In this document: one piece after another, positions 51,275 through 59,436 of the stretch
How the letters are laid out: every line of letters begins with the position of its first letter
Numbering within the stretch: the first letter of the stretch is position 1
Origin: Corynebacterium wankanglinii
GTDB lineage: Bacteria > Actinomycetota > Actinomycetes > Mycobacteriales > Mycobacteriaceae
Assembly: GCA_014490595.1 (NCBI GenBank)
Contig: CP061031.1
Span: forward strand, 1,240,001 to 1,304,000
Direction: 5' to 3'
Length of the DNA: 64,000 bases
Position numbers and translations under genes: made by a program
Notes under the pieces: generated by a model
The model's database searches: none
What the model saw: only the letters and a program-made list of their open reading frames with translations
Told to the model about the DNA's origin: nothing

Positions 51275-51844
51275 GTGACGTCCGACCTCCACCGCTCCGT
51301 GGCTCGCCTCAGCGCGCCAGACGGCAGCTACTGCTCCGGCGCACTCATCGCGCCCGACATCGTGGTCACTTGCGCGCACTTTTTCGCCCGCCACGCAGGG
51401 GCACGCCTGGGTGTGCGTATCGACGGCTCTGCCATCGCCCCAACCAGCTTCCGCGTCTCGCACGGCACGGATATTGCCCTGGTGCGTTTGCGTCATCCTG
51501 TGGACACTCCGGTGCTGCTGCTGGGGTTTGAACCGCGTCCGTTGAGCAGAACCCTCACCCTCGGCTTCGGAGGTAAGGCGCAGGCCGTGCAATCCCGCCC
51601 TGGTGTCTACCTCGGGTCATTGCCGATCTCGTGGTCGCGCAGCGGGGCAACAAAGGTCAGACCCGCGGGGTTGGTGTACACCAACCCGCCGGCGATCAAA
51701 GGCGACAGTGGCGGGCCGGTTCTGGCACGTGGCAAGGTGATTGGCGTCCAGTCCCTAATCCTGGACCCGCGCGGAGCGAACCTTCGCGTGGCCACAGTGG
51801 CCCTGTGGCCACGCGGCCTCGCACAGGCGGTTCGGAGTTTGTAA
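51275..51844 (+). CDS. Small trypsin-like serine protease without signal peptide
   Basis: A 189-residue chymotrypsin-fold protein. The catalytic His is in VTCAHFF, the Asp in HGTDIALVRL and the Ser in KGDSGGPVL, so the triad is complete. Trypsins and HtrA-like enzymes are normally exported, but this chain begins MTSDLHRSVARLSAPDG with no signal peptide or membrane helix, and the leaderless promoter leaves no room for a longer N-terminus. It would therefore act in the cytoplasm unless it is moved by an unknown route. Stop codons of this gene and helY directly abut. Confidence 0.85.
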   Translation: MTSDLHRSVARLSAPDGSYCSGALIAPDIVVTCAHFFARHAGARLGVRIDGSAIAPTSFRVSHGTDIALVRLRHPVDTPVLLLGFEPRPLSRTLTLGFGGKAQAVQSRPGVYLGSLPISWSRSGATKVRPAGLVYTNPPAIKGDSGGPVLARGKVIGVQSLILDPRGANLRVATVALWPRGLAQAVRSL

Positions 51845-54607
51845 CTAATTGCCGATGGCGACGACACCGCGGCGGATTGCGTCCACAGCTCGGTTCGCAT
51901 TGTCGCGGATCTGGTCCGAGTAGCCGGTTTTCTTAATCTGCTCGAGCAAGTCGATCACTTGGCGGCACCAACGGACAAAGTCGCCCGGGGTGAGCTCTGC
52001 GCCGGATTCCGCTGCCGCTGCAAGTGCGTACCCGAGGGGCGCGCCCGCCGTCCACTGGTGGATGGAAAGGCAAAAACCGGGGTCCGGCAGGCGGGTTGCC
52101 GGGAGGTTGTGACGCTGCTCGTCCGAAACCAACTCCCCGTAGATCCGCATGGTCTCATTCATGGCGCCCGCCATGGCCTCGGTAGCCGCCTCGGGGGTAC
52201 CGCCGGTGGCGCGCCTGTTTTCAAATACCACCATGGAGGCAACGCCAGCCAGTTCCGCCGGATCCAACTCGTCCCAGATGCCTCGCTTCAGGCACTGCGC
52301 GACCAGCAAGTCGGAGACGTTGTGGATGCGGGATAACCGCTCTCCTTCGTCGGTGACCTGCGGCTCTCCGTTGTGGACCTCGATGTAGTCCATCTCCGTA
52401 AGCAGGCCCACGATGCGTTCGAAGGTGCGGCCAAGCGAGTCCGTGGAGGTGTCCACCCGGCGCTCGAGCGTGGCTAGGGCGCGCTCGTCGCGCACGATCT
52501 CTTCCGCGGTGCGGGCGAGCAGTTCTCGGTCCGCTGCGGGCCACTCGTGGACCGGGTGGTTTCGAATCGCTTCCCGTAACTCGGTGATTTTCTTGGTCGG
52601 GCGCACCCTGGATTGCTCACGCAGACGCTTCGGCGCGTTGAAGTGGCCGCGGTGCAACAACTCCGCCACCTTCCTAGCATGCCGGCGTGGCTGGTCCTGC
52701 ATGTGACGCGGAACCTTCACCCGGCCCACCACCAGCGGGGGGTTCTTAAAGGCTGCAGCGTCGATACGTCCGGACCACCCTCGCTCGGTGGTTACCCACG
52801 GCCGAGGGTCGTGGGGTTTGGCTGCCGGCTGGACCACCGCGGCAAGCTCCGGTTTGTGCTTGCTAGGCAGAGCGATGACTTGGCCCACCTGCAGGGAGCC
52901 GAGGATCTTCTTGGTTTCGGTGTGGCGGCTGTCTAGGTGGTCTCGACGGGCTTGCTTTTCCTCATCGGACAGGTCGCGGCGCAGCTGTGAGTACTCCACC
53001 AGCTCGGCGGCCGCGTCGTCGCTAGGCGGAGCGAACGCGGAGATGTCCCGCTCGAGCTTCGCGCGTAGGGAGCGCACCTTCTGCTGTAGCCGTTCGATGT
53101 CGCGCACCTCGCCGACTACCGAGCGGTCCGTTTGGAACTGGGCGAACGATTGCTCGATCAAGCGGATAGAGTCCTCGTACCCGTTCATCGCCAGCATGTT
53201 GATGGCCATGTTGTAGCCGGGCTGGAATTGGGAAATCAGCGGGTACGTGCGTGTAGAGGCAAGGCCCGCTACCTGGTGGGGATCCATCGCGGGCGCCCAC
53301 TGCACCACCGCGTTGCCGATGTGGTCGATGCCGCGACGGCCCGCTCGGCCGGTGAGCTGGGTGTACTGGCCCGGGGTGAGGTCCACATGCGCCTCGCCGT
53401 TGAATTTGACCATCTTTTCCAGCACAACGGTGCGGGCGGGCATGTTGATGCCGAGCGCCAAGGTCTCGGTGGCGAAAACAACCTTGACCAGGCCACGGAC
53501 GAACAGCTGCTCCACGATGTGCTTGAAGGCGGGCAGTAGACCCGCGTGGTGCGCAGCAAATCCGCGCATCCAGGCGGTGCGCAGCTGGCGGTAGTTCAAC
53601 ACCTCCAGGTCTTCCTCCGGGATGCCCTCGACGCCGGCGTCGACGATCTTCTCGATCTCGGCGCGCTCGTCCGGTGTGGTCAGCTCTTTCCGCGAGCGAA
53701 GGCACTGAAACAGGGCGCCATCGCAGCCCGCCCGGGAAAAGATGAACACGATCGCCGGGAGCATGTCCTGGCCTTGCAGGGCAGTCACAACCTCGGGCCG
53801 GCCAACCGGGCGGACCTTGTCCTGGCCGCGCGTTCGCCCGCTGCGGGAGCGGGACCGGAAGCCTCGCCCCTCTTCGAAATCCTTGCGCCCCTCGTCGGAA
53901 GATCCGGCCTCAATACGTTCGATGGCGTGCTCAAGGCTGCGGTTGACCCGCCCGCCGGTGCCCGGCTCAAACAGCGGGAACATCTTCCGGCCCACCATCA
54001 TGTATTGGGATAGTGGCACCGGGCGGTGCTCGGAAACAATCACCTCGGTATCGCCTCGCACTGCGTCGAGCCACTCGCCGAACTCCTCGGAGTTGGACAC
54101 AGTGGCCGACAACCCGATGAGACTGACCGAATCGTCGAGGTTGAGGATGATCTCCTCCCACACTGCACCGCGATCCCTATCGGCCAAGTAGTGGATTTCA
54201 TCCATCACTACGTGGCTCAGCCGATCCAGCTGAGGTGATTCCGCGTAGAGCATGTTGCGCAGCACTTCGGTGGTCATCACCACAATCTCGGCGGAGCCGT
54301 TAATGCTGGTATCTCCAGTGAGCAGGCCAACCGCATCCTCGCCGTGCTCGGCAACAAGGTCGTGGTACTTCTGGTTGCTCAGCGCCTTGATTGGCGTGGT
54401 GTAAAAGCACTTCGTGCCGCGGTGAAGCGCGAGAGCAACAGCGAACTCGCCGACGATGGTCTTGCCGGACCCCGTGGGAGCACACACGAGCACACCCCGA
54501 TCCTGCTCCACCGCCTGGCAGGCCTGAATTTGGAAATCGTCGAGGGCAAATGTCTTTGAGTCAGCGAATTCCCGCAGGAAGGAAGTACCAGGTTCGGGCG
54601 AAAACAT
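51845..54607 (-). CDS. helY: Ski2-like DEAD/DEAH helicase HelY
   Basis: A 920-residue superfamily 2 helicase. Walker A is CAPTGSGKTIVGEF, motif II is VMDEIHYLADRDRG (DExH type), motif III SATVSNSEEFGEW, and motif VI QLTGRAGRRGID. The C-terminal part holds the rRNA-processing-arch and DSHCT-like helical domain (ELTPGDFVRWCRQVIDLLEQIKK). Related to Mtr4/Ski2, it probably unwinds RNA. I start at ATG 54607 (MFSPEPGTSFLREF); a TACTGT hexamer stands 6 bases before. Frames further upstream lie inside tatC. Confidence 0.92.
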   Translation of the reverse strand: MFSPEPGTSFLREFADSKTFALDDFQIQACQAVEQDRGVLVCAPTGSGKTIVGEFAVALALHRGTKCFYTTPIKALSNQKYHDLVAEHGEDAVGLLTGDTSINGSAEIVVMTTEVLRNMLYAESPQLDRLSHVVMDEIHYLADRDRGAVWEEIILNLDDSVSLIGLSATVSNSEEFGEWLDAVRGDTEVIVSEHRPVPLSQYMMVGRKMFPLFEPGTGGRVNRSLEHAIERIEAGSSDEGRKDFEEGRGFRSRSRSGRTRGQDKVRPVGRPEVVTALQGQDMLPAIVFIFSRAGCDGALFQCLRSRKELTTPDERAEIEKIVDAGVEGIPEEDLEVLNYRQLRTAWMRGFAAHHAGLLPAFKHIVEQLFVRGLVKVVFATETLALGINMPARTVVLEKMVKFNGEAHVDLTPGQYTQLTGRAGRRGIDHIGNAVVQWAPAMDPHQVAGLASTRTYPLISQFQPGYNMAINMLAMNGYEDSIRLIEQSFAQFQTDRSVVGEVRDIERLQQKVRSLRAKLERDISAFAPPSDDAAAELVEYSQLRRDLSDEEKQARRDHLDSRHTETKKILGSLQVGQVIALPSKHKPELAAVVQPAAKPHDPRPWVTTERGWSGRIDAAAFKNPPLVVGRVKVPRHMQDQPRRHARKVAELLHRGHFNAPKRLREQSRVRPTKKITELREAIRNHPVHEWPAADRELLARTAEEIVRDERALATLERRVDTSTDSLGRTFERIVGLLTEMDYIEVHNGEPQVTDEGERLSRIHNVSDLLVAQCLKRGIWDELDPAELAGVASMVVFENRRATGGTPEAATEAMAGAMNETMRIYGELVSDEQRHNLPATRLPDPGFCLSIHQWTAGAPLGYALAAAAESGAELTPGDFVRWCRQVIDLLEQIKKTGYSDQIRDNANRAVDAIRRGVVAIGN

Positions 54608-54611
54608 GCCC

Positions 54612-55613
54612 CTACAGTACGTCGCCGAAATCCGTGTTGCCCCCAAAGCCCCGCTGGGAGGCGATGTTCCGGCGTTCAGCCGGGCGCTGCACTGGTTGCG
54701 GCTGTTCGATCGCGTCGGTAGCGACGCCAGACGTGCCGCCAATGGGTGCTGGCGCCTCGATCGGACCTGAAGCTTCTTCGTCGCTCAGATTCATCCACTC
54801 GGGCCGCTCACGGTCGTGCTTGCGGTCGTTCCACCTGCAGAACTGAAACGCCAGCTCGACCAGGATATTGATGGACAGTGCCAGCGCCACCATGGAGAAC
54901 GGGTCCTGGCCCGGAGTCATTACCGCGGCGAAGGCGAAGATGCCCACGATTATCAGGCGGCGCTTGTCCTTGACATGCTCGTAGCGCAGGATGCCCAACA
55001 TGTTGAGCATGATGATGATCAGAGGCACCTCGAAGCTGACACCGAAGATGACAATGAGAGCGAGGAGGAAGTTGTAGTACTCCCCTCCTGAAAGCGCCGC
55101 AATCTGGACCTCGGAGCCCATAGATATGAGCACATACAGGCCCTTATCCAGCACGAAGTACGCGAGCAACGCACCGGAGACGAACAGGACAACCGCGATG
55201 GTGACAAAGCTGAACGTGTAGCGCCGCTCGTTTTTGTGCAGGCCCGGGGTGATGAAGTTCCAAATCTGGGTCAGCCATACCGGTGATGCGAGCACGAGCC
55301 CGGCAAGCGCACCGACCTTCAGCCGTAGCATGAACATCTCGAAGGGGTTGGTGGCCAGCAGGCGGCATTCGCCATCGCCGGTGAAATCCGCGCGCAGTTC
55401 AGGCGGCAGGTTGCAATACGGGCCGCGAATAATTTCCCCCAGCGGCATCATGCCGAGCGGGGCAGTTTGATACCAGATAAACCCGACGATGGTGCCCACC
55501 ACGACAGCGGCAAGGGCGACGATGACCCGCTGGCGAAGCTCCTGGAGGTGCTCCACCAGCGTCATCTCTCCGGTCGGGTTTTTCGGCCTCTTTGGTCGTT
55601 TCGTGCGTGCCAT
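54612..55613 (-). CDS. tatC: Twin-arginine translocase subunit TatC
   Basis: A 333-residue protein with six membrane helices. It has the conserved signal-recognition sequence TLVEHLQELRQRV and LASPVWLTQIWNFITPGLHKNERR (conserved Phe/Glu region). A long cytoplasmic tail from about 250 is rich in Glu, Pro and Gln. TatC binds the Tat signal peptide; TatA, next gene, builds the pore. Confidence 0.94.
   Translation of the reverse strand: MARTKRPKRPKNPTGEMTLVEHLQELRQRVIVALAAVVVGTIVGFIWYQTAPLGMMPLGEIIRGPYCNLPPELRADFTGDGECRLLATNPFEMFMLRLKVGALAGLVLASPVWLTQIWNFITPGLHKNERRYTFSFVTIAVVLFVSGALLAYFVLDKGLYVLISMGSEVQIAALSGGEYYNFLLALIVIFGVSFEVPLIIIMLNMLGILRYEHVKDKRRLIIVGIFAFAAVMTPGQDPFSMVALALSINILVELAFQFCRWNDRKHDRERPEWMNLSDEEASGPIEAPAPIGGTSGVATDAIEQPQPVQRPAERRNIASQRGFGGNTDFGDVL
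54614..54619 (-). promoter_or_regulatory. Leaderless-type -10 of helY inside the tatC end
   Basis: TACTGT on the minus strand ends 6 bases before ATG 54607 and overlaps the last codons of tatC. Confidence 0.5.
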
Positions 55614-55622
55614 CAGGCGTGA

Positions 55623-55886
55623 CTAGCGTGGCTGGTTCTCCGGGCGGTCCCAGAAGTCTGCCTTCTGGGCGGCGCTGCGCGTCTCCTGTACCGGTGCGGA
55701 CTCGATCTGGCGCTGTTGCGTAGGAGTCGCGGCCTCGTCCTCGTTCCGCATCTCCTTGACCTCGGACTTGAAGATGCGTGCGGAACGCCCCATGGATCGT
55801 GCCAGATCCGGCAGCTTATTTGCGCCGAAGAGCAACAGCACAACGAAGAGGATGATAATGAGTTCGGTCCAACCAATGTTTGGCAT
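55623..55886 (-). CDS. tatA: Twin-arginine translocase subunit TatA
   Basis: An 87-residue protein: a short N-terminus, a membrane helix ([27 protein letters not shown]-type) and an amphipathic helix, then a charged tail. GGAAAGGA precedes the ATG. It lies upstream of tatC in the same operon. Confidence 0.93.
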   Translation of the reverse strand: MPNIGWTELIIILFVVLLLFGANKLPDLARSMGRSARIFKSEVKEMRNEDEAATPTQQRQIESAPVQETRSAAQKADFWDRPENQPR

Positions 55887-55922
55887 TGGGCTTCCTTTCC
55901 GGAAAACGGTGTAACGCGCAGA

Positions 55923-56891
55923 TCAGTCTAACGCGTCGATCGCGCGCTGCGCGCGCGACTTGGCCTCGACGGCAAGTTTTGCAGGTTCGACGATGCGCAC
56001 GCGGTCGGACTGGCTCAGGCAGAAACGCACGAGCCAGTCCTCGCTGCCGTACCGCATTGTCGCGGGGATCCACTCGCCTGGCTCCCGCGGAACCTCGACG
56101 GTATTTCCCTCCTCATCCACGGTGGTTGGGGCTGGCTCTAGCTCAATCTCCCAGTAGTCCGCCAGCCAGGTGGCGTCAGGGTGGACAAGCAACCTTGCCT
56201 TGGCCCTGCTTGCAAGGCCGAACGGGTCCGCGGGGTCGAAGTCTGAGATGGTGGCGGCCGAAGGGGCGTCGAGAAGCTGGGCGCTTTGAATTCTGTCCAG
56301 GCGAAACGTCCGCATCTCACCGTTGTACTCGGCTTGCAGGTACGTGGCGCCGGCCTGGTGGAATAGGCTGGCGGGCGCTACCTCGCGCTGCGTGACGCTA
56401 TCAGAAGATGCGGAGAAATACGTGATGCGCAGCTGGCGTTTGGTGGCCAATGCCTCTGCGACGGTGCCAGCGACGCCAGCCTCGCTGTCGTGTTCGGCAT
56501 CGCCCACTGCTTGCGATGTTGTCGCCGCCCGGATCTTTGCGGCTGCGGAGCGAACGGCTCGAGCGTCCACGAGCCCAGGCATGGTCTCCAGCGAGTCCAG
56601 CAGAATCAGCAGTGCGCTGGCCTCCGCGGGCGACAGCCGCAGAGGTGTAGTCATGCCTTGGTCGTCCTTGATGTCCACGCCCTTCCAGGAGTACTCAAGG
56701 TCGATCATCTCCCCCGGGCCGGTGCCGACGCCGGAGAGGAAGAGCAGTTCGAAATCGTCGCGCACCTGCATCGGGTCGGCGCCCAAGTCGCGCGCAATTT
56801 CCATCGGCGTCAGCCCCGGGTGGTTCGATGCGTACGCGAGCAGGTTCAGCAACCGCACGACACGCTCCTGGCGCTTGAAGTCCGTGGCCAT
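55923..56891 (-). CDS. pafC: WYL-domain regulator PafC
   Basis: A 322-residue protein with an N-terminal helix-turn-helix (VRLLNLLAYASNHPGLTPMEIARDLG) and a WYL domain (about 145-230, RQLRITYFSASSDSVTQREVAPASL) with a WCX-like C-terminal domain. PafB and PafC form the transcriptional activator of the mycolata DNA-damage response (LexA-independent). It is followed by tatA and preceded by pafB within 5 bases. Confidence 0.9.
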   Translation of the reverse strand: MATDFKRQERVVRLLNLLAYASNHPGLTPMEIARDLGADPMQVRDDFELLFLSGVGTGPGEMIDLEYSWKGVDIKDDQGMTTPLRLSPAEASALLILLDSLETMPGLVDARAVRSAAAKIRAATTSQAVGDAEHDSEAGVAGTVAEALATKRQLRITYFSASSDSVTQREVAPASLFHQAGATYLQAEYNGEMRTFRLDRIQSAQLLDAPSAATISDFDPADPFGLASRAKARLLVHPDATWLADYWEIELEPAPTTVDEEGNTVEVPREPGEWIPATMRYGSEDWLVRFCLSQSDRVRIVEPAKLAVEAKSRAQRAIDALD

Positions 56892-56896
56892 TAGTT

Positions 56897-57841
56897 CTAC
56901 CTCTCCGCTGCGGTGCGCAACAGCTTGACGACGTCCTGACGGAGATCCACGGGTTCTACCCCGACAACGCTGCCTGAGAGGCTAGCGATCGTGCGCACCG
57001 CCCAGTCCCGGTCCACCCCCTGCACCGTGATGGTGTCCGTGTTGTCATTTGCGTCGGCTCCGGTGAGACGGGTTCCGCGCTGCGCAAGCTCTTCCCCTGT
57101 GCCCGCCGCGACCGTGACGGTGGCATCGACCACCTCACCGCGCAGTGAGTGCTCCACCAATGCCTGCAGGTCGCCGGTACGTTCGTGGAACGGGTCGCTG
57201 TGGCGCACCTTCTTTACCTGGGAGACCTTCTTCAGGCGGAAGACGCGCACGTCGTCGCGCTCGATGTCGTAGCCCACAAAATACGCGCGGTTGTTCAACG
57301 ACACCACCCCCCACGGGTCGACCACCCGTCGTTCCGGCTCTTTGCCCGGGGCGCGGACGAACTCGAAGGAGATACGCTGCTTTGCCTGCACGCACTTCAC
57401 GATGGCGCGGAGTGTGTCCGGACGCAGTTGGAAGATGTCGTTGGAGACGCTCGTCAGCGCTGTCGCATCCATGGAGCGCGTCGCGCCGGAGGCGGCCAGC
57501 TTCGTCCAGCCGGAGCGCGCGAACTCGCCTAGGGAACCCGGCTTACTCAAATCTGCGGCGAGCCCGACCACGGACGCCTCTTCCGCGGTGAGGTTGATCG
57601 CGGGGAGCTCGTACAGGTCTTTGATCACCCATACCTTGCCGTCCTGGTAGCGCGCCGGCACACCAAGGTCACGCAGTTCGCGCACGTCGCGCTCAACCAA
57701 ATGGCTGGCGGCGTCGCGCGTGCGGTTGCCGTAGCCGTCGACGTGTGCCTGAACCCAGGCCACATCCCGCTTCTCAGGCGAGGCGAGTAGCGCGAACGTG
57801 AGCCCTACCTGGCGAACGATCATGTCATTGTCGTTGGCCAC
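56897..57841 (-). CDS. pafB: WYL-domain regulator PafB
   Basis: A 314-residue WYL protein with winged helix (about 8-70, SHLVERDVRELRDLGVPARY) and WYL domain (about 150-215, KQRISFEFVRAPGKEPERRVVDPWGVV). It partners PafC. The GTG start at 57841 lies seven bases after the pafA stop, so it is in the paf operon. Confidence 0.9.
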   Translation of the reverse strand: MANDNDMIVRQVGLTFALLASPEKRDVAWVQAHVDGYGNRTRDAASHLVERDVRELRDLGVPARYQDGKVWVIKDLYELPAINLTAEEASVVGLAADLSKPGSLGEFARSGWTKLAASGATRSMDATALTSVSNDIFQLRPDTLRAIVKCVQAKQRISFEFVRAPGKEPERRVVDPWGVVSLNNRAYFVGYDIERDDVRVFRLKKVSQVKKVRHSDPFHERTGDLQALVEHSLRGEVVDATVTVAAGTGEELAQRGTRLTGADANDNTDTITVQGVDRDWAVRTIASLSGSVVGVEPVDLRQDVVKLLRTAAER

Positions 57842-57847
57842 AGCGAC

Positions 57848-59203
57848 CTACCCTTTTTGCGCCTTCACCCAGCGGATCAGCTCCGTTGCGTCCTCATCCG
57901 CGTTGGCGAACGGGTCGGGCAGCTCTACCGTGCGGGGTTCTGGGCGGTTGACCTTCATGTGCACCCAGTCGACGTTATGCGACAGCTCCGCCTCCCGCAC
58001 GGCGCGCAGGAATTCGCCACGTATGACCGCGCGGGTGGTCTCCGGCGGGTGATCGGCGGCGTGTTCGATGGCAGCGTCGTCGATCCAGCGCTTCGCCAAC
58101 CCCTTGCGTTCGAGCACGTAAAACAAACCACGCTCGGGTTGATGTCGTGGTAGGTCAGGTCAATCTGCGCGAGCTTCGGGTGGTCCCAATCGCACCCCAA
58201 GCGGTCTTTGAACTGAGTAAGTAGCTTCCGTTTGATCACCCAGTCGATCTCCGTGTCCACGGCGGAGAAGTCTTGGTCGGCGATCGCTTCGAGCACCCGG
58301 TCCCACAGATCTACTACCCGGGACATTTCCGCATTCGGGGTGCCCTCGTCCGGGCGCTGCAGCAGCCAACGTTTCGCAGCTTCCAGGGTGTTTTGCTGTA
58401 CCTCCAAAGCGGTGATGGTTCCGCCAGCAGCAAGCGTGAGTTCCGTACTGCCAGTCGGATCCCCCGCGATGTCGCGAATGTGCGCAATCGGGTCGGCGAG
58501 CTCCATGTCCGGCAGGTCAAACCCGGCTTCAAGCATCTCGATGACCAGTAGCATCGAGCCCACCTTGAGCGCGAATGTCGGCTCCGACATGTTCGAATCG
58601 CCGACGATGACATGCATCCTGCGGAATCGGTGCGATCGCGGTGGCGGTTCATCCCGGGTGTTAATGATGGGGCGCGTGCGGGTTGTCGCGGATGAACACC
58701 CTCCCACACCTGGTCTGCGCGCTGGGAGATCACGTAGCGGCCGTCCGCGATCTTGCCGCCCCCGCAAATGAGTTGGCGGGTGACAAGGAAGGGCAACAGC
58801 GTTCGCCGAAAGATTTCAGCGCTAACTCTCGGCTAACCAGGTAGTTCTCGTGGGCACCGTAGGAGTTTCCCCGCGAGTCCACGTTGTTCTTAAACAAGTA
58901 GGTCGCCCCGCTGAAACCGTCGGCGCGCAGGGCCTCGTCGCACTGCTGCGACAGGCGGTGGAAGATCCTCTCCCCCGCTTTGTCGTACGCGAGAAGCTGA
59001 CTGAGCGAGTCGCACTCCGCCGTGGCGTATTCCGGGTGCGAACCGACGTCCAAGTACAGACGCGACGCATTCTGCGTGAAAACGTTGGAGCTGCGGTGCC
59101 TGGCAACCACCGGGCGGAACAGATATCGGGCCACCTCCTCCGGGGTGAGCACCTGGCGTGCTCCGTCGTAGGCGGCAACACCGAACTCCGTTTCCACGCC
59201 CAT
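57848..59203 (-). CDS. pafA: Pup-protein ligase PafA, three -1 frameshifts
   Basis: The Pup-conjugating ligase, about 452 residues after repair. Reading ATG 59203: [14 protein letters not shown] (ATP/Mg site), [34 protein letters not shown]. Three single-base losses then break the frame near 58797-58802, 58694-58698 and 58136-58138. The segments [42 protein letters not shown] and [14 protein letters not shown] fit together with family spacing. No ribosome-binding site or leaderless -10 precedes ATG 59203. It lies between pup and pafB. Confidence 0.88.
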
Positions 59204-59231
59204 AATCCGGCGCGGGTAGCTGGTGGCCAGC

Positions 59232-59423
59232 TTACTGCCCGCCTTTCTGCACGAAGGATTTCACGAACTCCTCGGAGTTGCTGTCCAACAGCGCGTCGAT
59301 CTCGTCCAAGAGGTCGTCCGTGCCCGAAGTGTCAATTTGCGCCTGGCCCGCAGCGTTCGCCGCGGTGTCGTCGCTGTGGTCGTCTCCGCCGCCGCCCGAG
59401 ACGTGGGTGTGTTGAGTAGCCAT
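59232..59423 (-). CDS. pup: Prokaryotic ubiquitin-like protein Pup
   Basis: A 63-residue Pup. It has a disordered acidic N-terminus, the helix-forming [23 protein letters not shown] that binds the proteasome ATPase Mpa/ARC, and the C-terminal GGQ, whose Gln must be deamidated to Glu by Dop before ligation by PafA. A TAGGGT hexamer stands 7 bases before ATG 59423. Both enzymes flank it. Confidence 0.96.
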   Translation of the reverse strand: MATQHTHVSGGGGDDHSDDTAANAAGQAQIDTSGTDDLLDEIDALLDSNSEEFVKSFVQKGGQ

Positions 59424-59430
59424 AGGCCCA

Positions 59431-59436
59431 ACCCTA
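59431..59436 (-). promoter_or_regulatory. Leaderless-type -10 of pup at the dop stop
   Basis: TAGGGT on the minus strand lies 7 bases before ATG 59423 and overlaps the dop stop codon. Confidence 0.6.

Noticed and set aside
51842-51847. Missing terminator between the protease and helY
   Set aside because: The stop codons abut with no hairpin. Convergent overlap of transcripts is common in compact genomes, so it was not raised as a separate finding.
4531-59203. Programmed ribosomal frameshifting in the broken genes
   Set aside because: The sites lack a common slippery heptamer and downstream structure, and most are simple homopolymer losses.
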